Source: Streptomyces griseoluteus
GTDB lineage: Bacteria; Actinomycetota; Actinomycetes; Streptomycetales; Streptomycetaceae
DNA: 64,000 nucleotides
Reading direction: 5' to 3'
Assembly (NCBI RefSeq): GCF_004784465.1
Contig: NZ_SRRU01000007.1
Coordinates: 187,091 to 251,090, forward strand
In this document: piece after piece, positions 42,783 through 50,058 of the stretch
Layout: each line of letters begins with the position of its first letter
Numbering within the stretch: the stretch's first letter is position 1
Program-made: the position numbers and the translations under genes
The notes under the pieces: generated by a model
Told to the model about the DNA's origin: nothing
Database searches by the model: none
The model's input: the letters and a program-made list of their open reading frames with translations, nothing else

Positions 42783-44165
42783 TCACATCTCGAACGACTC
42801 GTGATGGATGCGCCGGGCGGGGACCCCCGCGCCGCGCAGTGCCTCGTACACCGCCTGCGCGAAGCCGGGCGGCCCGCACATGAAGACGTCGTGGCGGTCG
42901 ATGTCGGGCATCTTGCGGCGGAGGTTCTCCGCCGAGATGTCCGGCCGCTCGCCCTCCGGGCTGTTCACCGCGTACATCAGCCGGGCGCCCCGCTCCTCGG
43001 CGATCGCGGCCAGCTCGTCCCACAGGGCGAGGTCCTGCGTGGTGTTGGCCCGGTACAGCAGGGTGATGTCACCGGCGGCACCCGGCAGGGTCTCGAACAG
43101 CGCGCGCATCGGCGTGATCCCGACCCCGCCCGCCACCAGCAGCACCTTGCCCCGGCTGCGCCGCTGCGCGGTGAGCGCCCCGTACGGGCCCTCCGCCCAT
43201 ACACGTGTGCCCGGCTCCAGTTCGCGCAGCCGCGCGCTGTGGTCGCCGATCGCCTTGACGGTGATCCGCAGCATGCCCGGCCGGGGCGCCGCCGAGAGCG
43301 AGTACGGGTGCGAGCTGAACCGCATCCCCGGCGCCAGGAACCGCCAGCGGAAGAACTGTCCCGCCTCCGCGCCCATCCGGTGCAGCTTCCGCCCGGAGAT
43401 CAGCACCGACACGATCCCCGGCGACTCCTCGATCACCGCCTCCACCCGCATCCGGTGCCGCAGGTTCAGCCGGACCGGCACGATGACCCGGTACCACAGC
43501 ACCAGCGCGGTCACCACGCCGTACAGCACGTACCAGAAGGTCTTCGCCATCGGCTCGACCGCGAAGTCGTTGCCGGTGGTGATCTGGTGCCAGAAGGTCA
43601 GGAACACCGCCGCGTAGGTCAGCAGGTGCACGTGGTACCAGGTGTCGTACGGCAGCCTGCGCCGGACCGCGCCGATGGAGGAGAGCCCGATCACCACGAA
43701 CAGGCCGGTGCCGATGGCCGCCTTGCCCATGTCGGGGAGCTGGTTCACCGAGTCGACGGTCTGCTGGACGATGTCGCCGAGCGTCTTGCCCGCCTGGAGG
43801 GCGTATCCCCACATGATGAGGAAGACGTGCGCCAGGACCAGGCTCAGCGTGTAGCGGCCGCTCATCGCGTGCCAGCGGGCCACCCGGTCCGAGCCGACCC
43901 GCCGCTCCAGCGCCGGTACGCGCGCCATCTGCAGCACGACCAGCGCCATCAGGTACCCGGCCAGCAGCCCGGTGATCCGCCCGGCGTTCAGGACCCGGCC
44001 GGCGTTGTCGGCGATCGAGGGGGTGTTGTGCCACCAGAGCCACAGCACGGCCGCCGCGCCCGCCCACACCGCGAGCAGCAGCGGGACGGCCGGCGAGCGG
44101 CGCGGGCGGATGCGGCGCATCGTCTGGCGGCGGGCGGCACGTCCGCCTGCGAGCGTGGTGGTCAC
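42783..44165 (-). CDS. ferric-reductase-like membrane flavoprotein
   Basis: A 460-residue protein. Six hydrophobic helices (about 30-245) with paired His residues (RWHAMSGRYTLSLVLAHVF and WYHVHLLTYAAVFLTFWHQ) form a haem-binding ferric-reductase-like core. A ferredoxin-reductase domain follows, with FAD contact in FSSHPYSLSAAPRPG, NAD(P) contact in LLVAGGVGITPMRALFE and CGPPGFAQAVYEAL. It would move electrons from cytosolic NAD(P)H across the membrane, here to the double-FMN protein. GTG 44165 is chosen because GGAGGAACC precedes it. Confidence 0.92.
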   Translation of the reverse strand: MTTTLAGGRAARRQTMRRIRPRRSPAVPLLLAVWAGAAAVLWLWWHNTPSIADNAGRVLNAGRITGLLAGYLMALVVLQMARVPALERRVGSDRVARWHAMSGRYTLSLVLAHVFLIMWGYALQAGKTLGDIVQQTVDSVNQLPDMGKAAIGTGLFVVIGLSSIGAVRRRLPYDTWYHVHLLTYAAVFLTFWHQITTGNDFAVEPMAKTFWYVLYGVVTALVLWYRVIVPVRLNLRHRMRVEAVIEESPGIVSVLISGRKLHRMGAEAGQFFRWRFLAPGMRFSSHPYSLSAAPRPGMLRITVKAIGDHSARLRELEPGTRVWAEGPYGALTAQRRSRGKVLLVAGGVGITPMRALFETLPGAAGDITLLYRANTTQDLALWDELAAIAEERGARLMYAVNSPEGERPDISAENLRRKMPDIDRHDVFMCGPPGFAQAVYEALRGAGVPARRIHHESFEM

Positions 44166-44253
44166 GGTTCCTCCGGGGGACTTGACCCTTGGCCCACACA
44201 TACGTGCGGTGCGGGCGGAGTGTTCAGCGTCCCGGCGGGCGACCTGACGGGGG

Positions 44254-44949
44254 TCAGTGACGGACGAGCGCGGTGGCCCCGCCCTCCGTTCCGATGGCGA
44301 TGTGCGGGTGCCTGGACGGGTCGGTCCAGCGGAGGATCTCCGCCATGGCCTCAGGGGGCACGGAGACGCAACCGGCCGTCGCCCCCTTGCCGTTGACGTG
44401 CAGAAAGATGCCCGCGCCGCGCCCGCGCACCGGGTGGTGGTAGTTGAAGCCGATGACGAGGGCGTGGGCGTACTGGGTGGTGTAGGAGACCAGGCGCTCG
44501 GCCTCCGAGGCGCGGCAGTCGGCGGGGAGGGGGTCCACCCAGCGGTTGTAGGCGCGGGAGTCGTTGTCCTGGCACCACCAGGAACCCTCGGCGACCGGAC
44601 GGTACTTGACGCGCGTCCCGGCCGGGGCGGCCTCGGTGCCGAAGCCGAACGGCAGGTCGTACAGCCCGGCCGGTGTCGTACTGGTGCCCTGCTGCCGTGA
44701 GGTGCCCTCCACCAGGCCGCCCGAGCCGAACCGCGCGGGCGCCGTCCCGGCCGCCGTCCACCGCCCCTGCCGCAGGTCCCACCAGGTGAGGGTGCCGGTG
44801 GTGGAGCCCGCGTCCGGGGCCTCGGCGGTGATGAGCTGGGTGCCGCCGCCGGTGTCCGCGAGGCGCTCGGGCAACGGCGTGTCGGCCGGCGTGAGACCGA
44901 GCGCGCAGAAGGAGGCGGAGACGAGGGCGGTGACCAGTCGGCGGCGCAT
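44254..44949 (-). CDS. L,D-transpeptidase (YkuD) family protein
   Basis: A 231-residue exported protein with an N-terminal signal sequence (residues 1-22). The catalytic motif HVNGKGATAGCVSVP carries Cys194, preceded by FNYHHPVRGRGAGIFLH, which is the ErfK/YkuD fold. Such enzymes make 3-3 peptidoglycan cross-links or attach proteins to the wall. Length and motif spacing match the actinobacterial single-domain type. It follows the PNPOx-like gene by 3 bp on the same strand. Confidence 0.88.
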   Translation of the reverse strand: MRRRLVTALVSASFCALGLTPADTPLPERLADTGGGTQLITAEAPDAGSTTGTLTWWDLRQGRWTAAGTAPARFGSGGLVEGTSRQQGTSTTPAGLYDLPFGFGTEAAPAGTRVKYRPVAEGSWWCQDNDSRAYNRWVDPLPADCRASEAERLVSYTTQYAHALVIGFNYHHPVRGRGAGIFLHVNGKGATAGCVSVPPEAMAEILRWTDPSRHPHIAIGTEGGATALVRH

Positions 44950-44952
44950 GGC

Positions 44953-45540
44953 TCAGACCGTAGAGGGCGGCAGCGGCAACGGCAGGCCGGGCAGCCCGTC
45001 GATGCTCGTCGCGATGTGCTCCTTACCGGTGAAGTAGTCGCTGAGCGAGGCGTCGTCCTCCCTGCTGAACCGCCTGCGGTGCGAATCGCGGTCCTCCTCG
45101 TAGACCATGCGGGGCACGGCGTACCCGCACGAGTCCCGCACCAGCTCGGCGTGCACCACGATGATCGCCCGCAGGCCGTGCGGGGCCGGGTCGATGCCGG
45201 GGAAGGCGGCCAGCAGCTCGCCGAAGCGCGGGTCGTCGCGGAAGACCGGCTCGCCCCGGCCGTGCACGCGCACGATGTTCGGCGGGCCCTGGAAGGCGCA
45301 CCACATCAGGGTGATCCGGCCGTTCTCCCGCAGGTGCGCCACGGTCTCCGCGTTGGAGCCCGCGAAGTCGAGATACGCCAGCGTCAGCTCGTCCAGCACG
45401 ACGAACGAGCCCTTGAGGCCCTTGGGGGAGAGGTTCACCGTGCCGTCGCCGGCCAGGGGTGCGGTCGCCGTGAAGAAGAGGGGCTGCTCCTCGATGAATC
45501 TCCGGATCTTGCCGTCGATGCGTTCATACGTCTTTCCCAT
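44953..45540 (-). CDS. pyridoxamine 5'-phosphate oxidase-family protein
   Basis: A 195-residue split-barrel flavin-binding protein. FFTATAPLAGDGTVNLSPKG, LAYLDFAGSNAETVAHLREN and GRITLMWCAFQGPPNIVRVHG are typical of a PNPOx-like subgroup whose substrates are mostly unknown. It has no PLP-synthesis-specific C-terminal region. It is divergent from argG, sharing a 91-bp gap. Confidence 0.88.
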   Translation of the reverse strand: MGKTYERIDGKIRRFIEEQPLFFTATAPLAGDGTVNLSPKGLKGSFVVLDELTLAYLDFAGSNAETVAHLRENGRITLMWCAFQGPPNIVRVHGRGEPVFRDDPRFGELLAAFPGIDPAPHGLRAIIVVHAELVRDSCGYAVPRMVYEEDRDSHRRRFSREDDASLSDYFTGKEHIATSIDGLPGLPLPLPPSTV

Positions 45541-45566
45541 GCCCGCTGCCTACCCCACCTCCGCGA

Positions 45567-45616
45567 TTGACGAATCATGCGGAGTTCTGCATACTCATGC
45601 ATATCAGCGAATGCAC
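45567..45616 (+). promoter_or_regulatory. argG promoter with ARG-box-like repeats
   Basis: TTGACG (45567-45572) and CATACT (45590-45595) have a 17-bp spacer. ATCATGC, TGCATACTCATGCATA and GAATGCAC spread over 45574-45616 look like repeated ArgR half-sites, denser than at argC. ArgR control is inference from position and sequence. Confidence 0.65.
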
Positions 45617-45631
45617 GTGAGGAGAGAACCC

Positions 45632-46825
45632 GTGACCGAGCGCGTCGTACTCGCCTACTCAGGCGGACTGGACACCTCCGTCGCCATCGGCTGGATCGCC
45701 GAGGAGACGGGCGCCGAGGTCATCGCCGTTGCGGTGGACGTCGGCCAGGGCGGCGAGGACCTGGACGTCATCCGCAAGCGCGCCCTCGCGTGCGGTGCCG
45801 TCGAGGCCGAAGTGGCCGACGCCAAGGACGAGTTCGCCGAGGAGTACTGCCTCCCGGCGATCAAGGCGAACGCCCTGTACATGGACCGCTACCCGCTGGT
45901 CTCCGCCCTCTCCCGGCCGACGATCGTCAAGCACCTCGTCGCCGCCGCGCAGAAGCACGGCGCCACCACGGTCGCCCACGGCTGCACCGGCAAGGGCAAC
46001 GACCAGGTCCGCTTCGAGGCCGGCATCGTCGCCCTCGCCCCCGACCTGAAGTGCATCGCCCCGGTCCGCGACTACGCGATGACCCGCGACAAGGCGATCG
46101 CCTTCTGCGAGGCGAAGAACCTCCCGATCGCCACCACCAAGAAGTCCCCGTACTCCATCGACCAGAACGTCTTCGGACGCGCCGTCGAAACGGGCTTCCT
46201 GGAGGACATCTGGAACGCCCCGATCGAGGACATCTACGAGTACACCTCGAACCCGGCCGAGGCCCGCGAGGCCGACGAGGTCGTCGTCACCTTCGAGCGC
46301 GGCGTGCCGGTCGCCATCGACGGCCGCCCGGTCACCGTCCTCCAGGCCATCCAGCAGCTCAACGAGCGCGCGGGCGCCCAGGGCATCGGCCGGATCGACA
46401 TGGTCGAGGACCGCCTCGTCGGCATCAAGTCCCGCGAGGTGTACGAGGCTCCGGGCGCCATCGCCCTGATCACCGCCCACCAGGAGCTGGAGAACGTCAC
46501 CGTCGAGCGTGAACTCGCCCGCTACAAGCGGCAGGTGGAGCAGCGCTGGGGCGAACTGGTCTACGACGGCCAGTGGTTCTCCCCGCTCAAGCGGGCGCTG
46601 GACGGCTTCATCACCGAGGCCAACGAGCACGTCTCCGGCGACGTCCGGATGACCCTGCACGGCGGCCGCGCCGTCGTCACCGGCCGCCGGTCCCAGTCGT
46701 CGCTGTACGACTTCAACCTCGCCACCTACGACACCGGCGACACCTTCGACCAGGCCGCGGCCAAGGGCTTCATCGACATCTACAGCCTGTCGTCGAAGAT
46801 CGCCGCCAAGCGGGACCTGGCGTAA
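45632..46825 (+). CDS. argG: argininosuccinate synthase
   Basis: A 397-residue enzyme joining citrulline and aspartate with ATP. The PP-loop motif AYSGGLDTSV is at residues 8-17, followed by VAHGCTGKGNDQVRFE and IATTKKSPYSIDQNVFGR. The length is that of the short actinobacterial type. GTG 45632 is chosen since GAGGAGAG precedes it and the PP-loop follows directly. A long open frame upstream belongs to the opposite strand's region. argH follows after 93 bp. Confidence 0.98.
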   Translation: MTERVVLAYSGGLDTSVAIGWIAEETGAEVIAVAVDVGQGGEDLDVIRKRALACGAVEAEVADAKDEFAEEYCLPAIKANALYMDRYPLVSALSRPTIVKHLVAAAQKHGATTVAHGCTGKGNDQVRFEAGIVALAPDLKCIAPVRDYAMTRDKAIAFCEAKNLPIATTKKSPYSIDQNVFGRAVETGFLEDIWNAPIEDIYEYTSNPAEAREADEVVVTFERGVPVAIDGRPVTVLQAIQQLNERAGAQGIGRIDMVEDRLVGIKSREVYEAPGAIALITAHQELENVTVERELARYKRQVEQRWGELVYDGQWFSPLKRALDGFITEANEHVSGDVRMTLHGGRAVVTGRRSQSSLYDFNLATYDTGDTFDQAAAKGFIDIYSLSSKIAAKRDLA

Positions 46826-46856
46826 GCAGCGTCGTTATCAGTCAGCAGAGGGAAAG

Positions 46857-46888
46857 CCGCCTCCTCACCTGCGAAGGTGGGGAGGCGG
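46857..46888 (+). terminator. strong hairpin between argG and argH
   Basis: The arms 46857-46870 (ending CCTCCTCACCT) and 46875-46888 (AGGTGGGGAGGCGG) pair over 14 bp with one G-T wobble around a GCGA tetraloop. No T-run follows. It may cause partial termination, protect the argG 3' end, or shape argH translation, because the argH ribosome binding site lies 18 nt downstream. Confidence 0.55.
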
Positions 46889-46918
46889 TGGCACACCACG
46901 AGCTCGAGGAGCAACGCA

Positions 46919-48379
46919 GTGAGCAGCAAGAGCGGTGACGTACGGCTCTGGGGCGGCCGTTTCGCCGACGGTCCCGCCGAGGCCCTGGCGAAGCTGTCCG
47001 CGTCCGTCCACTTCGACTGGCGGCTCGCCCCCTACGACATCGCCGGGTCCCGCGCCCACGCGCGGGTGCTGCACACGGCGGGCCTGCTCACCGAGGACGA
47101 GCTGACCCGGATGCTCGCGGGGCTCGACCAGCTCGAAGCCGACGTGGCCTCGGGCGAGTTCGTGGGCACCATCGCCGACGAGGACGTGCACACCGCGCTG
47201 GAGCGCGGCCTGCTGGAGCGGCTCGGCCCCGATCTCGGCGGCAAGCTCCGCGCGGGCCGCTCGCGCAACGACCAGGTCGCCACGCTCTTCCGGATGTACC
47301 TGCGCGACCACGCCCGGATCATCGGCGGCCTGATCGCGGACCTCCAGGACGCCCTGGTCGGCCTCGCCGAGGCCCACCCGGACGTGGCGATGCCCGGCCG
47401 CACCCACCTCCAGCACGCCCAGCCGGTGCTCTTCGCCCACCATGTGCTGGCCCACGTCCAGTCCCTCGGCCGGGACGCCGAGCGGCTGCGCCAGTGGGAC
47501 GAGCGCACCGCCGTCTCGCCGTACGGCTCCGGCGCGCTCGCCGGTTCCTCCCTCGGCCTGGACCCCGAGGCGGTCGCGCGTGACCTCGGCTTCGAGCGGG
47601 GCAGCGCGGGCAACTCCATCGACGGCACGGCCTCGCGGGACTTCGCCGCGGAGTTCGCCTTCATCACCGCGATGATCGGCATCGACCTCTCGCGGATCGC
47701 GGAGGAGATCATCATCTGGAACACGAAGGAGTTCTCCTTCGTCACCCTGCACGACGCGTTCTCCACCGGCTCCTCGATCATGCCGCAGAAGAAGAACCCG
47801 GACATCGCGGAGCTGGCGCGCGGCAAGTCCGGCCGGCTGATCGGCAACCTCACGGGCCTGCTGGCCACGCTGAAGGCGCTGCCGCTCGCCTACAACCGGG
47901 ACCTCCAGGAGGACAAGGAGCCCGTCTTCGACTCCTGCGACCAGCTCGAGGTGCTGCTCCCCGCCTTCACCGGCATGATCGCCACCCTCACCGTCCACCG
48001 CGAGCGCATGGAGGAACTGGCCCCGGCCGGCTTCTCCCTCGCCACCGACATCGCCGAGTGGCTGGTCCGCCAGGGCGTCCCGTTCCGCGTCGCCCACGAG
48101 GTGGCGGGGGAGTGCGTCAAGGTGGCGGAGTCCGAGAACAAGGAACTCGATGCCCTCACCGACGACCAGTTCGCCAAGATCTCCCCCCACCTCACCCCCG
48201 AGGTCCGCACGGTACTGAACGTCAAGGGCGCACTGGCGTCCCGCAACGGCCGGGGCGGTACGGCGCCGAGCGCGGTGGCGCTGCAACTGGCCGAGGTGAA
48301 GCAGGACCTGGCCACCCAGCACGAATGGGCCAAGGCCAAGGACAGCGCCGCCCAGGGGCGCGGGGAACCGCGCGACTAG
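46919..48379 (+). CDS. argH: argininosuccinate lyase
   Basis: A 486-residue fumarase/aspartase-superfamily enzyme yielding arginine and fumarate. LWGGRFADGPAEALAKL opens it. HTHLQHAQPV-type sequence (GRTHLQHAQPVLFAHH) and the signature GSSIMPQKKNPDIAEL carry the catalytic loop. GTG 46919 follows GAGGAG. The last ten residues (AAQGRGEPRD) are encoded by a dispersed intergenic repeat, and the stop TAG lies inside it, so this tail is not ancestral to the family. Confidence 0.97.
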   Translation: MSSKSGDVRLWGGRFADGPAEALAKLSASVHFDWRLAPYDIAGSRAHARVLHTAGLLTEDELTRMLAGLDQLEADVASGEFVGTIADEDVHTALERGLLERLGPDLGGKLRAGRSRNDQVATLFRMYLRDHARIIGGLIADLQDALVGLAEAHPDVAMPGRTHLQHAQPVLFAHHVLAHVQSLGRDAERLRQWDERTAVSPYGSGALAGSSLGLDPEAVARDLGFERGSAGNSIDGTASRDFAAEFAFITAMIGIDLSRIAEEIIIWNTKEFSFVTLHDAFSTGSSIMPQKKNPDIAELARGKSGRLIGNLTGLLATLKALPLAYNRDLQEDKEPVFDSCDQLEVLLPAFTGMIATLTVHRERMEELAPAGFSLATDIAEWLVRQGVPFRVAHEVAGECVKVAESENKELDALTDDQFAKISPHLTPEVRTVLNVKGALASRNGRGGTAPSAVALQLAEVKQDLATQHEWAKAKDSAAQGRGEPRD

Positions 48380-48383
48380 CCAC
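48353..48383 (-). repeat. dispersed intergenic repeat, copy 2 (overlaps argH 3' end)
   Basis: The reverse complement matches 10281-10311 at 29 of 31 positions. The argH stop codon (48377-48379) is inside the element. Confidence 0.75.
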
Positions 48384-48394
48384 AAAGGCCCGCA

Positions 48395-48432
48395 GCCGCC
48401 CAGGAGCCGGACCCCCCGAGCTCCTGGGCGGC
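48395..48432 (+). terminator. terminator after argH
   Basis: GCCGCCCAGGAGC (48395-48407) pairs perfectly with GCTCCTGGGCGGC (48420-48432) over 13 bp with a 12-nt loop. Confidence 0.85.
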
Positions 48433-48480
48433 CGGTTACGTTGGTCACGCGCCCCCTGGAGCCGACCGAACGGACCCGCG

Positions 48481-49452
48481 ATGCCTTTCGCCCGCCTCTC
48501 CTCCGCCACCACCCCCACCTGCCACCTCGGCCTCGGCCTGGCCGCGGTGGGCCGCCCCGGCTACATCAACCTGGACCGGGCCCGCGACCTGGGGGACGAC
48601 CGGAGCGCCGAAGCGCTGCGCACCCGCACCCACGAACTCCTCGACGCCGCATACGCCCAAGGCGTCCGCTACTTCGACGCCGCCCGGTCCTACGGCCGCA
48701 GTGAGGAGTTCCTCGCGGACTGGCTGAAGGCTCACCCGGAGGCCGACGACGTGGTGGTCGGCAGCAAGTGGGGATACACCTACACCGCCGACTGGTCCAC
48801 CCACGCCGACCAGCACGAGGTCAAGGACCACACCCTCCCCACGTACGAGCGGCAGCGCGCCGAAACGGCCGAACTGTTCGGCGACCGGCTGGACCTCTAC
48901 CAGATCCACTCCCTCACCCCCGACAGCCCCGCGCTCACCGACCGCGCCCTGCACGCCCGCCTCGCGGAAGCGGCCGCAGGCGGCCTCACCATCGGCTTCT
49001 CCACCAGCGGCCCCGCCCAGGCCGACACCGTCCGGGCCGCCCTGGAGATCACCGCCGACGGCGCGCCCCTCTTCCGCACCGTGCAGTCCACGTACAACGC
49101 GCTGGAGACCTCGGCCGGCCCCGCCCTGGCGGAGGCGCACGACGCCGGGCTCACCGTGATCGTCAAGGAGGGCATGGCCAACGGCCGGCTCGCCCCGGAG
49201 CACGCGCCGGACGCCCTGCGGGACATCGCCGAGGAGACCGGCCTCGGCGCCGACGCCGTAGCCCTGGCGCTGATCCTCTGCCGCCCCTGGGCCGGTGTCG
49301 TCCTGTCCGGCGCCGCGACCGTCGCCCAGCTCGGCTCCAACCTCCACGCCGCCGCCGTCGACCTCACCGACGACCAGCGGACCCGCCTCGACACCCTCGC
49401 GGAGGACCCGCACACCTACTGGGCACGGCGTGGCGAGCTGCCCTGGCACTGA
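48481..49452 (+). CDS. aldo/keto reductase
   Basis: A 323-residue TIM-barrel NADPH-dependent oxidoreductase. The catalytic residues are visible: Asp and Tyr in YFDAARSYGRSEEFLADWL, Lys in VVGSKWGYTY, and His in LYQIHSL. The C-terminal VVLSGAATVAQLGSNLHAA is the cofactor-binding region. The substrate is unknown. ATG 48481 follows the argH terminator and starts a separate unit. The TetR regulator starts 54 bp downstream. Confidence 0.92.
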   Translation: MPFARLSSATTPTCHLGLGLAAVGRPGYINLDRARDLGDDRSAEALRTRTHELLDAAYAQGVRYFDAARSYGRSEEFLADWLKAHPEADDVVVGSKWGYTYTADWSTHADQHEVKDHTLPTYERQRAETAELFGDRLDLYQIHSLTPDSPALTDRALHARLAEAAAGGLTIGFSTSGPAQADTVRAALEITADGAPLFRTVQSTYNALETSAGPALAEAHDAGLTVIVKEGMANGRLAPEHAPDALRDIAEETGLGADAVALALILCRPWAGVVLSGAATVAQLGSNLHAAAVDLTDDQRTRLDTLAEDPHTYWARRGELPWH

Positions 49453-49469
49453 GACCCGCATGCCCGTGT

Positions 49470-49500
49470 TGAGACACTCATGTCTCAGGCGAGGTATCCT
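49470..49500 (+). promoter_or_regulatory. operator and promoter of the TetR-MFS unit
   Basis: TGAGACA-CTCA-TGTCTCA (49470-49487) is a 7-bp inverted repeat. It covers GAGACA (49471-49476), a possible -35, 18 bp from TATCCT (49495-49500). The ATG at 49507 starts 6 nt after the -10, so the transcript is probably leaderless and self-repressed by TetR. Confidence 0.7.
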
Positions 49501-49506
49501 GGTCTC

Positions 49507-50058
49507 ATGGCTCTCGACCGTGACCACGTGCTGCGCTCCGCCGCCGCCCTGCTGACCCGCAAGTCCACCGCGACCATGGACGAGGTCGCGCGCGCCGCCG
49601 GGATCAGTCGTGCCACGCTCCACCGCCACTTCGCCGGACGTGACGCCCTGGTCCGCGCGCTGGAGGCGCTCGGCATCGCGGAGTGTGAGGCGGCGCTCAA
49701 CCGCGCCCGTCTTGACGAGGGTCCCGCCGCCGACGCCGTACGCCGTCTGGTCCGCGAGATCCAGCCGGCCGCCGGACTGCTCGCCTTCCTCTACGGCGAG
49801 AACCAGCTCTGGGAGGGCGAGGGGCAGAACACCGGATGGCTGGGCCTGGACACCCGGATCAGCGCCCTCTTCCAGCGCGGCCAGCGCGACGGCGAACTCC
49901 GTATCGACCTCACTCCCGGCTGGCTCACCGAAGCCTTCTACGGCCTGATCACCTCGTGCGCCTGGGCGACGGTGGACGGCCGCGTGGCCCCCCGTGACTT
50001 CCCCACGATGGTCGCCGAACTGCTGCTCGGCGGCGCGCTGCGCAGGGCGGAATCATGA
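49507..50058 (+). CDS. TetR/AcrR family transcriptional regulator
   Basis: A 183-residue repressor. The HTH is ATMDEVARAAGISRATLHRHFAGRDALVRAL (split here as MDEVARAAGISRATLHRHF). The C-terminal ligand domain includes WLTEAFYGLITSCAWA. ATG 49507 is chosen over an ATG 27 bp upstream, because that one lies inside the operator palindrome and the preferred one has a well-placed -10. It overlaps the MFS gene by 4 bp and should repress both genes until a toxic ligand binds. Confidence 0.9.
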   Translation: MALDRDHVLRSAAALLTRKSTATMDEVARAAGISRATLHRHFAGRDALVRALEALGIAECEAALNRARLDEGPAADAVRRLVREIQPAAGLLAFLYGENQLWEGEGQNTGWLGLDTRISALFQRGQRDGELRIDLTPGWLTEAFYGLITSCAWATVDGRVAPRDFPTMVAELLLGGALRRAES

